A stretch of 64,000 nucleotides of DNA from Phascolarctos cinereus. Taxonomy: Eukaryota; Chordata; Mammalia; Diprotodontia; Phascolarctidae. The notes beneath the pieces are model-generated. The model saw nothing but the letters and a program-made list of their open reading frames with translations, was not told the DNA's origin and made no database searches. This document shows positions 11,072 through 21,179 of this stretch, piece after piece (positions within the stretch are counted from its first letter, which is position 1; each line of letters starts with the position of its first letter). The translations under genes and the position numbers were made by a program. The stretch covers positions 2,883,501 to 2,947,500 of the forward strand of contig NW_018344001.1 in NCBI RefSeq assembly GCF_002099425.1, written 5' to 3'.

Positions 11072-11395
11072 ATGGAGAAGAAGACACAGATAGTAATTAT
11101 AAATGTGAATGTGAATGGGATGAACTCTCCCATAAAACGGAAGCAGATAGCAGAATGGATTAAAAACCATGATCCTGCAATATGTTGTTTACAGGAAACA
11201 CATTTGACAAAGAGTGACACATACAGGGTAAAGGTAAAAGGCTGGAGCAGAATATATTATGCTTCAGCTGAAGTAAAAAAAGCAGGGGTAGCAATCCTGA
11301 TCTCAGACAAAGAAAAGCCACAATAGATCTAATCAAAAGAGATAAGGAAGGAAACTACATTGTGCTAAAAGGCACCATAGACAATGAAATGATGA
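11072..11395 (+). pseudogene. L1 ORF2 start (endonuclease N-terminus)
   Basis: ORF2p nicks target DNA and reverse-transcribes L1 RNA. Here only the first 110 codons or so survive. NVNGMNSPIKRKQIAEW carries the conserved Asn, and CLQETHL holds the catalytic Glu of the APE-type endonuclease. A stop follows ISDKEKPQ (11326); ORF2-like sequence then continues to about 11395, where the internal deletion starts. No reverse-transcriptase domain remains. Confidence 0.88.
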
Positions 11396-11849
11396 ACAGG
11401 CTGACTTCAGAAAAACCTGGAAAGACTTATATGGTCTGATGCCGAGTGAAGTGAGCAGATCCAAGAGAACATTGTACACAATAACAGCCATGTTGTGCAA
11501 GGACCAATATTGATAAACTTAACCCTTCTTAGCAATACAAGGATCTAAGACATGTCCAGAGGTCTAGTGGTGGAAAATGCTATTCACATCCAAAGAACGA
11601 ACTATGGAAGTTGAATCGCTATCTTTTTTTTTTCTCTTCTCTTTTGTGTCCTCTTTCTGATGGTTCCTCCTATTGGTTTTAATTTTTATTTATAACTTTA
11701 GTAAAGTGAAAATATAAATGTATAGCCTATATTCGATTGTGTGCCATCTTGGGGAGGGTGGTGGGGAGGAAGGGGGAGAAAAATTTTAAACTCAAAAACA
11801 TATGGAAGTGATTGTTGATAAATCAAAATAAACTAATAAAAAAAGAAAA
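11396..11849 (+). mobile_element. L1 ORF2 C-terminus, 3' UTR and tail
   Basis: Resumes at gatgaacaggctgacttcag, then gtgaagtgagcagatccaag, aatgctattcacatccaaag, and the 3' UTR with a (ggga)-rich stretch near 11751, ending in an A-rich tail taataaaaaaagaaa. Confidence 0.9.
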
Positions 11850-11871
11850 AACTTTCTATAGATTTGGTATT
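11850..11871. repeat. Right target-site duplication of the L1
   Basis: Partner of 8639-8660, directly after the A-rich tail. Confidence 0.92.
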
Positions 11872-11974
11872 GAATACTGATCTGTGTACAGCTACCCTCA
11901 CCTCCCACCAGAAGAATGTCTCTGTGTCCATAGCAACTACTGTAGCTTCTTGCACATATAGTAATAGTCCAGTG

Positions 11975-12192
11975 AGAACAATCATAACTGGTAGCATTTA
12001 TATAGTGCTCTGAGCTTTGCAATGTGCTTTACAAATATTATCTCATTTGATCCATTTTAGAGTTGAGTAAGCTGAGGCTAAAAGATGTTAAATGACTTCC
12101 CCAGGGTCACATAGCTAAGTAACTGTCTGAGATGGGATTTGAACTCAGGCCTTGCTGACTCCAAGCTCAGTCCTCTTACCTACTGTGCTGTT
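11975..12192 (-). mobile_element. THER1/MIR-like CORE-SINE
   Basis: Reverse copy: gtagcatttatatagtgctc, gtgctttacaaatattatct, ccccagggtcacatagctaa, gggatttgaactcaggcctt and ttacctactgtgctg. Confidence 0.88.
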
Positions 12193-12529
12193 TGTTGGGT
12201 GGAATTGATTTTAGCTTTATAAATGATGCCATGAAAAAAGATTCCAGATATTTGTGCTGAGGAACATGAGTTATATTCATCATTAGATTGAGTTTATCTT
12301 CACTCTGTTCTTTTTCCCTCTTCAATATAATTACAAAATCCACCTCCCTATCTGTGGTATAGTTAGCTGGGATTTTTGTGCTTGTGAAACATTTATGCAG
12401 CTCGAAGCACGAGTCAATCAAAAGTGCATTTATGGAGCATGTCACTTGGGGGCACTGATCACAACCAAACCATGTTAGCACCAGAAATCTATCAATCTTG
12501 CTTTTCAACTTGACCCATTTCATCTGATC
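12193..12529. other. No feature recognised
   Basis: Part of a 200-codon minus-strand open frame (12176-12778). It starts and ends in SINE sequence and has no recognisable domain, so I do not call it a gene. Confidence 0.5.
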
Positions 12530-12716
12530 AGAGCTGGCGTGGCATAGTGGAGAGAGAGCTGGCTCAAAGCTAGGAAGATTGGGGTTCAAGGTCCTCCCCT
12601 GACACACACTGACTGCGACCATGGCCAAGTCATTTAATATCTCAGTGCTCTGGGCAAGTCTTGAAAATTTCAAGTTGCCAAAAAAGGGCCAACCTGCATT
12701 GATAGGGAAAATTTCC
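12530..12716 (+). mobile_element. tRNA-SINE with distinct 3' module, copy 1
   Basis: The head ggcgtggcatagtggagaga and ggttcaagg B-box-like motif lead into a 3' part unlike MIR: tctcagtgctctgggcaagt, then tcaagttgcc, then caacctgcattgatagg. Other copies in this window are at 21415-21600 (reverse), 41820-42017, 49770-49915, 54604-54752 and 57035-57190. I do not know the accepted family name. Confidence 0.75.
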
Positions 12717-13024
12717 AGCATCAAAAATATACTAGATCTGTTCCTTAAATCTTTTCTCCACCTCTTACATCCTGGCAAAGTCCACTAAACCAGGCACATC
12801 CAGGAACCAAGGAAGAACATAGATGAAAGGATTTTCCTCTTTGACACACAAAGCAAAAGCAATAATGATGATGCCTGGCCTTGATTTCCAACCCTGTCAT
12901 TCCACCTGCTAGGTAACCTGAGGAGCCCTGGGCCTTTTCATGCATCCCACTGCAGCACCCTTAATATCTCTGGGCTTCTCCCTCAGCCCTGTTGTAGCCG
13001 AGCTTTCTTTTCTATGTTGTTTCT
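12717..13024. other. No feature recognised
   Basis: About 300 bp of mixed sequence. The motifs tgacacacaaagcaaaagc and gatgatgcctgg have no repeat assignment that I can support. Confidence 0.4.
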
Positions 13025-13145
13025 TATAATGAGAGGGCAGACTGGTTGAGAACAAGGTCTGAAGTTTTCTATTTGCATCCTCTAACATTTAGCTTAGGTC
13101 TTGGTGTGCAGTAAGCACTTAATTCATGCTTGCTTTCTGTCTGAT
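13025..13145 (+). mobile_element. L2 3' end
   Basis: gagagggcagactggttgag, atttagcttaggtcttggtg and cagtaagcacttaattcatg fit a decayed L2 terminus. Confidence 0.65.
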
Positions 13146-13194
13146 TGTGGACTTTGTCATTCATTCCTGCATAATCTGATTTATACTTTTTTTT

Positions 13195-13312
13195 TTTACA
13201 GTAAATGCTGCAGTTATCATTATTCTTATTTTACAAATGAGGAAAGCCAGGCTCAGAAAGATTAAGTCATATGCCAATGGTCATACCAATGTTAATTCTG
13301 CAGAAGTGGAAT
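13195..13312 (-). mobile_element. MIR-family SINE
   Basis: Reverse fragment: attattcttattttacaaat, gaggaaagccaggctcagaa, agattaagtcatatgccaat. Confidence 0.7.
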
Positions 13313-13724
13313 CTTTGGTGTCTCTTGGGATTGGAGTGTGTGTGGGGGAGCGGGGTTGGAAGAGAGAGAATGAGCTTGACTGAAGTTATAGGGGAGAATT
13401 TATTTGAGGCACCAGCAGATGAGAAGCAGTGCAAAGAAATGCCAAGGACTATGGTAAACGTACAAAAGAACAGCAAACATTGAAAGTGTGAAAGAACATT
13501 GCTGCCATGGTCATTGTCTCTACTCTGTCATTAGGAAAGATCCCCCTCTGCTCTTCAGTCTCCAAAGAGTAATGGGTTGTCTCATGGAATGTGAGATGAG
13601 ACGTGTTCACAGAAAAGTGGAACAGGGGCCAATTACATGCTTGATTGCATGTCTAATAGGGACATCCAGGATGGTCAGGAAGCTCATGAGCATTGGACAT
13701 CTTTTATTTTTTAAAAAAGGCCAC
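13313..13724. other. No feature recognised
   Basis: No named repeat. A 115-codon plus-strand frame at 13488-13835 runs into the MIR3 that follows and lacks any motif. Confidence 0.45.
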
Positions 13725-13905
13725 TCTGGTATAGAGAGAGTATTGGCTGGGAGGCAGAATACTTGGCTTCTAGGCCTGACTTCAGGGCTCATCACTAAAC
13801 CTTTTGAGGGGGGTCCTCAGGTTCCTCAAATATAAAATTAGCAGATTTGGCCAACTGGTCTCTGTAGGTTCTTTTCAGCTCGGATGTTCTAAAATTCTAC
13901 AGTGA
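13725..13905 (+). mobile_element. MIR3-like SINE
   Basis: Sense: ctctggtatagagagagtat, ggcttctaggcctgacttca, then ggtctctgtaggttcttttc and the L3-type end ctaaaattctacagtg. Confidence 0.75.
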
Positions 13906-13914
13906 CTTAAGTGT

Positions 13915-14069
13915 ACGTCAGTCAGTTAACAAGCACTTATTAAACATTTATCATGTGCCAAGTGGTATGCTAACTAAGCAATGGGAATGCAAAGAAGGGC
14001 AAAAGCATGGTCCCTGACCTCAAGAAGCTCACATTCCAATGGGGAGACACCACACAATCATGTGTGTGT

Positions 14070-14141
<72 letters not shown>

Positions 14142-14488
14142 CATCTCTCTCTCTCCCTCTTCCCCCCCTTCCCATATATATATATTTAATGTGCACATAC
14201 ATAAATGCATATGTATATGCATATATACACATATTGCATATTATAAAACCTATATATCGCCTATATACATATATGCATGTATTATATTATATTGCATTTT
14301 TTTACCTCCCACTTTATATGTGTATATATACACAGGCACATATATACGTGAAGATATAAATATATACACTCTCATATATTATCTATTATATACAATATAT
14401 GAATATTATATAGATATATACATATACACATATTATGAGTGAGAGACAGAGACAGAGACAGAGAGAGACAGAGGGGGAGAGAGAGAGG

Positions 14489-14540
<52 letters not shown>

Positions 14541-14815
14541 ATAGAAGGTAATTTCCCAGGGAAGGAAGTCACTAGTAGTTGGTGGACCTGGAAAAGTCTC
14601 TTGCAGAGACTTGAAGGAAGCCAAGAGGCAGAGAAGAGGAGTTAGAACATTCCAAGTATGGAGGCCAACCAGTGAAAATAAACAGAGTTGGGAGATGGAG
14701 TATGATATGAGAGAAATAGCAAGAAAGCCAATGTATTTGATTTATAGAGTTAACAGAGCAGAACCAAGTGTATGAATAATGGAAAGGTAGTAAAGGTCCA
14801 GAGGGTAAAGACAGT
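13915..14815 (-). mobile_element. L2 3' region split by simple repeats
   Basis: Reverse L2: aacaagcacttattaaacat, ctcaagaagctcacattcca and atggggagaca before the tracts, then gacttgaaggaagccaagag, gagttagaacattccaagta, tggaggccaaccagtgaaaa and ggaaaggtag after them. The simple repeats occupy the place where L2 has its acaacatgcaaacaa stretch. Confidence 0.88.
14072..14537. repeat. (CT)n - AT-rich - (GA)n inverted tract
   Basis: A CT tract (14072-14160, few interruptions), 275 bp of AT-rich sequence with many tatata and catatgtatatg motifs, then a GA tract (14436-14537). CT and GA arms are complementary, so single strands could pair into a hairpin of about 90 bp. Confidence 0.95.
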
Positions 14816-14864
14816 TTTTCCTCTCCCTTCCCACTCTAATTATGTCTTCTTTATGGAGACACAG

Positions 14865-14985
14865 ACCTCAGGGATGTCACTTGACTACCTGACAATACCC
14901 TGTGGTTCCTCATTGGCAAAATGAAGTCTTGGCCTATATCACTTCTAAATACCCTCCCAGCTCTAAATCTATGCTTTGTTGATTC
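14865..14985 (+). mobile_element. MIR3-like SINE fragment
   Basis: Sense 3' part: ggttcctcattggcaaaatg, then atatcacttctaaataccct and cccagctctaaatctatg, the L3-type tail. Confidence 0.7.
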
Positions 14986-15174
14986 TATTTCTGCCTTTCT
15001 TAGGACCAGTTCTAGGAATCAAGTGTGCTCTTTCATCTGTCTGGTGAACGACCCCAGGACAAGGGTCTCTGTTTTAACTGTAGCCTCACTTCCGAGTCTC
15101 TGGAACAGTGGGAAGATTGTAGGAGCCCCAAAGCCATTACTGCTCCTCCCAACCCCTCTCAAAGTATGGCCAGT

Positions 15175-15333
15175 GCTCTTTGATGTCTGTAGATACGATA
15201 CAAATTCTTCAGCCTGGCTTTTAAAACCCTTTATAATAGCTTAATGGACATAATTCTTATTGTTTCCTTTTATGCATCCATTCTACATTCTAATCAGTCT
15301 AGTCCACTAGCAAATCCACCCTCCACCTCCACA

Positions 15334-15366
<33 letters not shown>

Positions 15367-15560
15367 CCAGTGCATTTGCCCTTTGGGCATCCATGCCCTC
15401 CTTGACTCTCCACCTTGGAAGTCTTGGCTTCCTCCTAGGCTCGGTTCAGCCTATTGATTCTTCCCTCCTCTGGGAAGCCATTCGTGATCACTCCAGTTGC
15501 TATACTTTCTCCTTCCTCAAATTTCTTCTATTCATGTCATGGGGAATGGCTCGGTCCTTA
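15175..15560 (+). mobile_element. L2 ORF2 3' part
   Basis: Sense: ttcagcctggcttttaaaac, ccctttataatagc, then after a (CA)n tract (15333-15364) gtgcatttgccctttgggca, ttggcttcctcctaggctcg and gggaagccattcgtgatcac. It matches the C-terminal end of the L2 reverse-transcriptase frame, without an open frame. Confidence 0.75.
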
Positions 15561-16624
15561 AAGCATGTGCCAATATTCTCCTTCTGCTGCCAGTCCATGG
15601 GGGCAGCCAGCTCACTGCTAGGATAAATTGGCATTGTCTCTATGTGATAATATAAATCGCTGGTAGATCTGGAAAAAAAGAGTAACTCAGGAGTGGCTGG
15701 ACCACATCTGAGTGTACACACCAAAATGCCAGCAGCTGATATCTGACCATGTTTTCTTGGTGGTTTTGAGTGAAGATTGCTGTGAGCTACTGGCTAGGAG
15801 GTGGCAACAAAGCCACATCTCTCCACCTCACTACTGTATGTCTGTGAGTACATGGCAGTCTTGTTTCCTGTGCATTTATTCTTCATTAATAACAGGAGAA
15901 TGAGGACTCGAAGGCAGATATGTCCTATGTGGTGATTAACCTGGCATTCCAAAGGTCCTGTGAGGGGCCCTGATGGTGACCAGAGCTAGTAGGAGAGTCC
16001 ACTAGAGGTAGCGGTAGCTGCTGCCAGAGCAGTAGTAACACTGACAGAGTACCTGCATATGCATTAGAAAAGACAGTCACTCAGGGACGGAGGTAGCTTC
16101 AGGTGTCATAAATCCTCATGATGGAGAGAAATCAGTTATGGACTAAAGTTGCCAAGCCTTAGAACCCAGTAGACAGCTACATTAGCATAACTTCATGAGA
16201 GCTCCATGAAGGGAAAGTGAAGACCTCTAGTTCAAGATTTGAGAGGTACTCATGGTAGCATATGATCTCTACATGTGTGCTTTAACCATTGTGGTTTGAT
16301 TTTGAACCTGGTTCTCCCTAAGGATCTGGTGAATTCAAGGAACAGTATGACCTTGGGTTGGGGAAGTGCTTTTTTTTTTTTAATAGCCAGCGTTCTTGCA
16401 ATTCTTCTTAGTAAATCTCTTTTCTAAAAGCTGAAGTAGTTCAATTCATTCTGACTGATAATAGGGAAGATATTGTTGGGGGCCCTTGAGTAGCAGTACT
16501 AGAAACACCAACTCCCTAAGGTTAACCAATAGGATCCTGAAAGTAATTAGTATCTGCAAACCCTCTGGGGCTCCCAACTTATGACAAATGCTCAGTTGGG
16601 AAAGTGGACCTTGAGGGGGTACTA
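15561..16624. other. No feature recognised
   Basis: About 1 kb with no repeat that I can name and no convincing gene. Short open frames of 60-75 codons overlap in opposite frames. Confidence 0.5.
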
Positions 16625-16765
16625 TATTTACTTATCTGTATATATTTGCATCCCCCAAGTTCAATGCAAGGTGCTTAAAGGCAAGGACTATTCCTTTTTG
16701 ATTTCGTATCCCCGAAGCCTTGTGCAAAGTCAGCACTAATTTTGTGCAGTATTTGTTGAATTGAG
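16625..16765 (+). mobile_element. L2 3' end
   Basis: tttacttatctgtatatatt, aaaggcaaggactattcctt, tgtgcaaagtcagcactaat and gtatttgttgaat fit the L2 terminus. Confidence 0.7.
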
Positions 16766-17068
16766 CTATTTAACCATCAAAACAGTTTCAATCTTATAAA
16801 TAAATAAATAATAAAATAGTTTACACAACAAAAGCTGCAATGGTTCCTATTATTTGAATGAGTGCACACTGGGGGCCTAAAATATTGATTCTAAATATAT
16901 ATCTGAAATATTATGCATTTTATCTTTAAAAGAAAACAATGCATATCTCAAAGAGAAAGATTATCTAAATTCTTTCTTCATCTATGAAAAGAAAAAAAAA
17001 AGAAAAAGAAAACATTTTCCTGAACTGAAAAGAGGAAAACTTCAAACTTTTATCATATTAAAATTTGT
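16766..17068. other. AT-rich, no feature recognised
   Basis: AT-rich stretch with aaataaataaataa (16800) and poly-A-like runs near 16989-17011. No repeat call. Confidence 0.5.
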
Positions 17069-17250
17069 GGGGCAGTTAGGTGGCTCAGTGGATAGAGCTC
17101 TGGCCTTGGAGTCAGGAGTACCTGCGTTCAAATCTGAACTCAGACCAGACATTTGACACTTACTAGCTGTGTGACCCTGAGCAAGTCACTTAATCCTGAT
17201 TGCCTCATCAAAAAAAATAATAAAAAGGAATTATCTCCATCAAAAAAAAA
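17069..17250 (+). mobile_element. Marsupial tRNA-SINE
   Basis: ggggcagttaggtggctcag, gatagagctctggccttgga, gttcaaatctgaactcagac, tagctgtgtgaccctgagca, then a mixed A-rich tail. Flanks aaatttgtg (17061-17069) and aaaattgtg (17246-17254) are a likely short target duplication. Confidence 0.9.
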
Positions 17251-17369
17251 TTGTGTCACCATATAGAAGGTAGGAAGGCACTGCTGGTTTTATCTGAAAT
17301 GACCTGAAATTCCCTTGATCTTAAGTAGAGAGTTCTAGAATGGCAGTTTCTGGTATGTCTTTACTGGAA

Positions 17370-18215
17370 TTCATTGTCCTAGAGTCTGGACTACCTGACT
17401 GGTCTCCCCAGTGCTCACCTTTCTAATCCATCCTACTCAAAGCCGCCATATTCCCATTCCTAAAGCATGGAGATGACCTGCCACTCTCCTGCTGTGAAGC
17501 ATCCATGGCTCTCTGTTGCCTCCAGGATAATACACAAGGTCCTCCAATTGGCATGGAAGGCCCTTCACAGTCTGATTTCTCCCTCTTTCCAGAATGATTT
17601 TACATTACTCTCTCCCTAAGGCACTCTACATTTCATCCAACCTGGCCTGAAAAAGTGTTCCCCTTCCGCACCTTGCTTCTGGGTCCTTGCTTTGCTTTCT
17701 GCCATTTGGAATCCCTGGATCTTTTTAAGGTTCAACTCAGGGAGCAAGTATTCCTATACAAGATTTTTCCTGATCCACCCAGTGGTGTGCTGATAAATGT
17801 TTGACAATCAGCTCTCCTAAAATTGACAATATACTTTAAAGTCAAATCTGCATTTTTAACATTTTCTCTGTCTCTTTATTAAATCTATCCAGACCATCAG
17901 CAAAATAATACATCAAGCCCTGATTTGCAGCATCTGACAATTTCTCAGGTGTGAATGCTTGCATTGAAAACTTAAACATCAGGTTTCATGAGCTGGTTAG
18001 AACTGGATCCAGCACATCCCAGAGTCTGTCACAATTCTTAGTGACATTCAACTCCTGGAAATTACTTTGCATTTACTCATCTGTGCACACATTGTTTTCT
18101 CCCAGTAGCAAATGAACTCTTTGTGGACAGGGAATTAATTTTTGTCTTAACATCCCCCAATGTCAAGTATGGTGGGTGGCAAAGTGTGATTTAATAAATG
18201 TCTATTGAATCCAAT
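17370..18215 (+). mobile_element. L2 3' region split by a hAT
   Basis: Sense L2 in two parts. 17370-17779 has cctgactggtctccccagtg, gttgcctccaggataataca, cctggcctgaaaaagtgttc and ggcccttcacagtctgattt. 18023-18215 has aattactttgcatttactca, cagtagcaaatgaactcttt and gatttaataaatgtctattg. No frame survives. Confidence 0.85.
17780..18022. mobile_element. hAT-type nonautonomous DNA transposon
   Basis: 243 bp that break the L2 cleanly. The left end cagtggtgtgctg and the right end cagcacatcccag are imperfect inverted termini. Interior motifs include cagctctcctaaaattgac, tgatttgcagcatctgacaa and tgaaaacttaaacatc. It resembles mammalian MER-type hAT elements. The 8-bp target duplication is no longer clear. 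Confidence 0.75.
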
Positions 18216-18534
18216 TGAATAAAATCGTCTTATGTAGATATTTTCCTGAATCATGAAAGTAGAAATTTAGAAGACGGGCCAGAGCTCTTATTACGCATGA
18301 GGATATTTTTAAAAACTCTGATCTCCTGCCATAATGGTCACTAAAATGTATTCTGGACTCAAGTGACGTTGAATTCTTTTCTTTGAATAGCTTTCCAGGA
18401 AATGGGCTGCATTCCATGCGGTGAACTGTGCTCAGAATGATACTGCATGACTGTACTTGACGGGCAGCAACCTTGTAACAACTTTGGCATTCGGAAGTCT
18501 TTAGACCATACCATAGGGTTGGAAATAGAAGAGA

Positions 18535-18665
18535 AATTAGCACTTTTCAAGCCCACTTCTGCATTTTATAGGCTGGGCAGCAAGACCCTGGGACTCAGGG
18601 CAGTGGATTGCCCAAAGTCTCACAGAAATACACACCAGAACTGGGCTTTCAACTGAGCTCTTTAC
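18535..18665 (-). mobile_element. MIR-family SINE, decayed
   Basis: Reverse: gcagtggattgcccaaagtc, tcacagaaatacacaccaga, actgggctttcaactgagct. Confidence 0.6.
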
Positions 18666-18714
18666 CCTAAGTCCACAGATCTTTCTCATGCTACTTCTAA
18701 TTCATTTAGAAATA

Positions 18715-18895
18715 ATTTAGAATTGGAAAGAACCTCAGCAGCTGTTTGGCCTGAACCCTTCACTTTATAGAAAGGAGATTCAAGGGCTAAGCATCACAAT
18801 TATGGGTAATTGGGTAATGACTTACCCAAGGTCAGATAGGCAGGAAATAGAGCTGAGATTCCAACCAAAGTCCTCTGACTCCAAAAACACAGTTG
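18715..18895 (-). mobile_element. MIR3-like SINE
   Basis: Reverse: gaattggaaagaacctcagc, cttacccaaggtcagatagg, gaaatagagctgagattcca and cctctgactccaaaaacaca. Confidence 0.8.
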
Positions 18896-18899
18896 TTTT

Positions 18900-19370
18900 G
18901 TGGCAATCCAACATATTCTTTAATATATAATGTTCTTATCTAGTATATGATGGATATATCTCATATATGATGAATATAATTTCTTAATCTAATATATACA
19001 ATGACTTAATAATATATCTAACCTTTTAATATAACATCTAAACTGTTTTTTCTTATATATAACATATAATTAATATTCATCTTATGTTTATTTAATTCCT
19101 TTAACACAACTAATACTTCCATTTAATATATTCATCTAATATGTGTTTATCAACTATATCCAATATTTCTCTGTATCTAATATAGCTAATATGTTTTTCT
19201 AAGATGTTACCTATTTTATATTTATGTTTTCATAGAATTTATCTAATATATTTAGCTGGTACACATATTTGTCTAAAATGTCTTTTTCTAATATATATAA
19301 CATATTTGTTTAATATATGCGATAGTTTTTTCTGATATGTATTTATCAAAGATATCTTTGAGTCTTCTAA
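18900..19370. repeat. AT-rich degenerate minisatellite-like tract
   Basis: About 470 bp, strongly AT-rich, in which tctaatat, atctaatata and taatatgt words recur every 20-60 bp with a pyrimidine-rich lead (ttttctaatata, tttatctaatat). The period is irregular, so this may be an old decayed tandem array. Confidence 0.7.
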
Positions 19371-19434
19371 GACTCATAGTTGTCTTCATGCTTTGCACAT
19401 AGTATGCACTGAAATGATTTTTACATTAATGAAT

Positions 19435-19690
19435 GATCATAGATTTAATGCTGGAAGGGACCTTGGAAGCCAGAAGTCTAATCCTTAAATTTAACAGAAG
19501 AAGAAACAGATCTGGAGAGTTTCAATGATTCACAAATAGCAGAGGCATGATTTGAACTCTAGTCCCCTGAGAGGTCCAAATTCAATACTCTTTCTATTAC
19601 ACCATGCTGACTCCATGGAGAAATGGAGAAATGAAGGCCTGGAGTTAAACTAGTTGACCTGTAAGGTCTATTCTGTTCTGATGAATCATG
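19435..19690 (-). mobile_element. MIR3-like SINE, plus tail of a second copy
   Basis: Reverse copy at 19435-19615: aatgctggaagggaccttgg, atgatttgaactctagtccc and ttctattacaccatgctgac. At 19635-19690 the L3-type tail appears in sense (aaactagttgacctgtaagg), so a second, opposite fragment abuts it. Confidence 0.75.
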
Positions 19691-19799
19691 TTCAGTCACC
19701 AAACATTTCGGGCAACTGTCTTGAAGTTTGCTGATGGGAAGAGGACTTAAAATATTTTCTTTAGTATTTTCCTAGTCAGATTCCCATGGCACAGGGGGT

Positions 19800-20830
19800 C
19801 CATAGCACCTTCAGAGAATTATAGGATCTCATCATTTTAGGATCTCCAATTTAGAAGGGACCTATGAGGCTGTCACAGAGTCTAACCAGTACTTGACCAA
19901 ACTTCACCATTCTTTCTACAACATTCCAGTTATCCGAAAACCACATGACATTTGGAAGTGGTCCTTTTACTTAAAGATCCCTTTGATTGTTAGGAAGTTG
20001 TTGCTTAAATTAAACCAAAAGCTACCTCCTTGCAACTTTAGACAGTTACCTCAAATTGTGACCCCTAGGACCAGGCAGAGCAAACACAATGCCTTGCCCT
20101 TGTGGATTGATTGGTTGATTGAAGACAACCTAAACCCCCCTTTATAAAGGACATACAAAGAATAAACAACTACTCTTTGGGCCCAATCATCCACAGCTCT
20201 CCATCTTGTCTAAAACCATAACATGTGGGACCCTGCCAAATGTTCTGCTGAACTCAGGTGAACTCTATTCCCAGCATTTCCCAGATGTCCTAATTGAATA
20301 CCTAACTGTGCAAAAGGGATATGAGGTTAACACGGCATCACTTGCTCATGAAGCTGGACTTCCTTTTTGCATTGTCTCTTCTTTTTCTAGATTGTCACCG
20401 ACCATGATAATTACATTCTAGCATTTTTCTAGGAATCATAGTCAAGCTCATAGGTATAAAGGTTCCAGACTCCATTTTCTCCCTCTGCCCCCTTTTGGGG
20501 AATAAAATCAGAACATTTGCCCTTCGCCAGTTCTGTGGCACCTTCTCTACTCCAGCTCATTGCCAATGGCTGTGCAATACCATCCGTTTGCACTTTTTGT
20601 ATCTTGGGATGTAAATCATCAGGGCCCGATGAAAGTAACTAGGGGCCCTCTGAGTTTTAGTCTCCCACTTTAAGATATTCTCGTCTGTCCTTTTTATCTC
20701 TTGGGTGAGGTCCCTAGACTCTTCCAGGTCCTGGAAATTGTCCTGCTTCATGGGCAGATTCTCTTTGAGGCCCCTCCTCCTTCATTAGGATTTTGGCCCT
20801 CTCTAGTCTAATCTCCCACAAGGAGGAAGA
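19800..20830 (-). mobile_element. L3/CR1 LINE with reverse-transcriptase remnant
   Basis: Reverse CR1-clade LINE, about 1 kb. 19800-20095 is 3'-side sequence (gattgttaggaagttgttgc, aaaagctacctccttgcaac). 20200-20830 corresponds to the CR1 reverse transcriptase: read on the minus strand, the parts near 20230-20450 (ttctgctgaactcaggtgaa, aagggatatgaggttaacac, tctaggaatcatagtcaagc) line up with the conserved block around NYxPVSLTSxPGK and DFSKAFDKV in CR1 proteins. It is heavily mutated and has no open frame, so it is a fossil. L3 is the CR1-related LINE of early mammals. Confidence 0.75.
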
Positions 20831-21179
20831 CTCAAGGCTTTGTCTCCTTTCTTTGTTTATCCCTGAGCCTCATTCTTTGTGTGATGGAATGTCCGGGAGG
20901 TATCTTGTTAAGGATGCCAATTAAGCACCTGCTTGATGCTTCAGGTGCCAAGTCATGACTGGCTCCCAGGCAAAGTGTTGACGTGCCCATCACTGAGACA
21001 CTGAAGATTCAATGCAGGGTGGAGAGAGGGTGACTCCCCACCAATAACATGGGTGAGATGACTAACTTAACTGCTTAAGAATGAAAGCCACTTTTCAGGG
21101 AGTGATAATTTGCTGAGGAAATTAGAAAGGAAGATTTTATAATTAGCTTGTCATGAATACATAGGATAAGCTTTAGAGT
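20831..21179. other. No feature recognised
   Basis: About 350 bp. It may continue the L3/CR1 at first (ggactcaaggctttgtctcc), but I see no firm landmark. Confidence 0.4.

Larger units (their letters stand above)
8661..11849 (+). mobile_element. L1 with both ends but internal deletion
   Basis: A 3.2-kb marsupial L1 that keeps its 5' start (ggagccaagatggtggagta), ORF1, the purine-rich spacer, the start of ORF2 and its 3' UTR and A-rich tail. Nearly all of ORF2 is gone: the endonuclease start joins the ORF2 C-terminal region near 11390-11400. Matching 22-bp duplications flank it, so the whole unit is one insertion. It is not autonomous. Whether it inserted already shortened or was deleted later is open. 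Confidence 0.92.

Noticed and set aside
12176-12778. 200-codon minus-strand open frame as a gene
   Set aside because: It begins in a tRNA-SINE, ends in another SINE, and shows no domain or codon pattern; chance frame.
13981-14442. 153-codon frame rich in LSLSLS
   Set aside because: Translation of the CT microsatellite and AT-rich tract.
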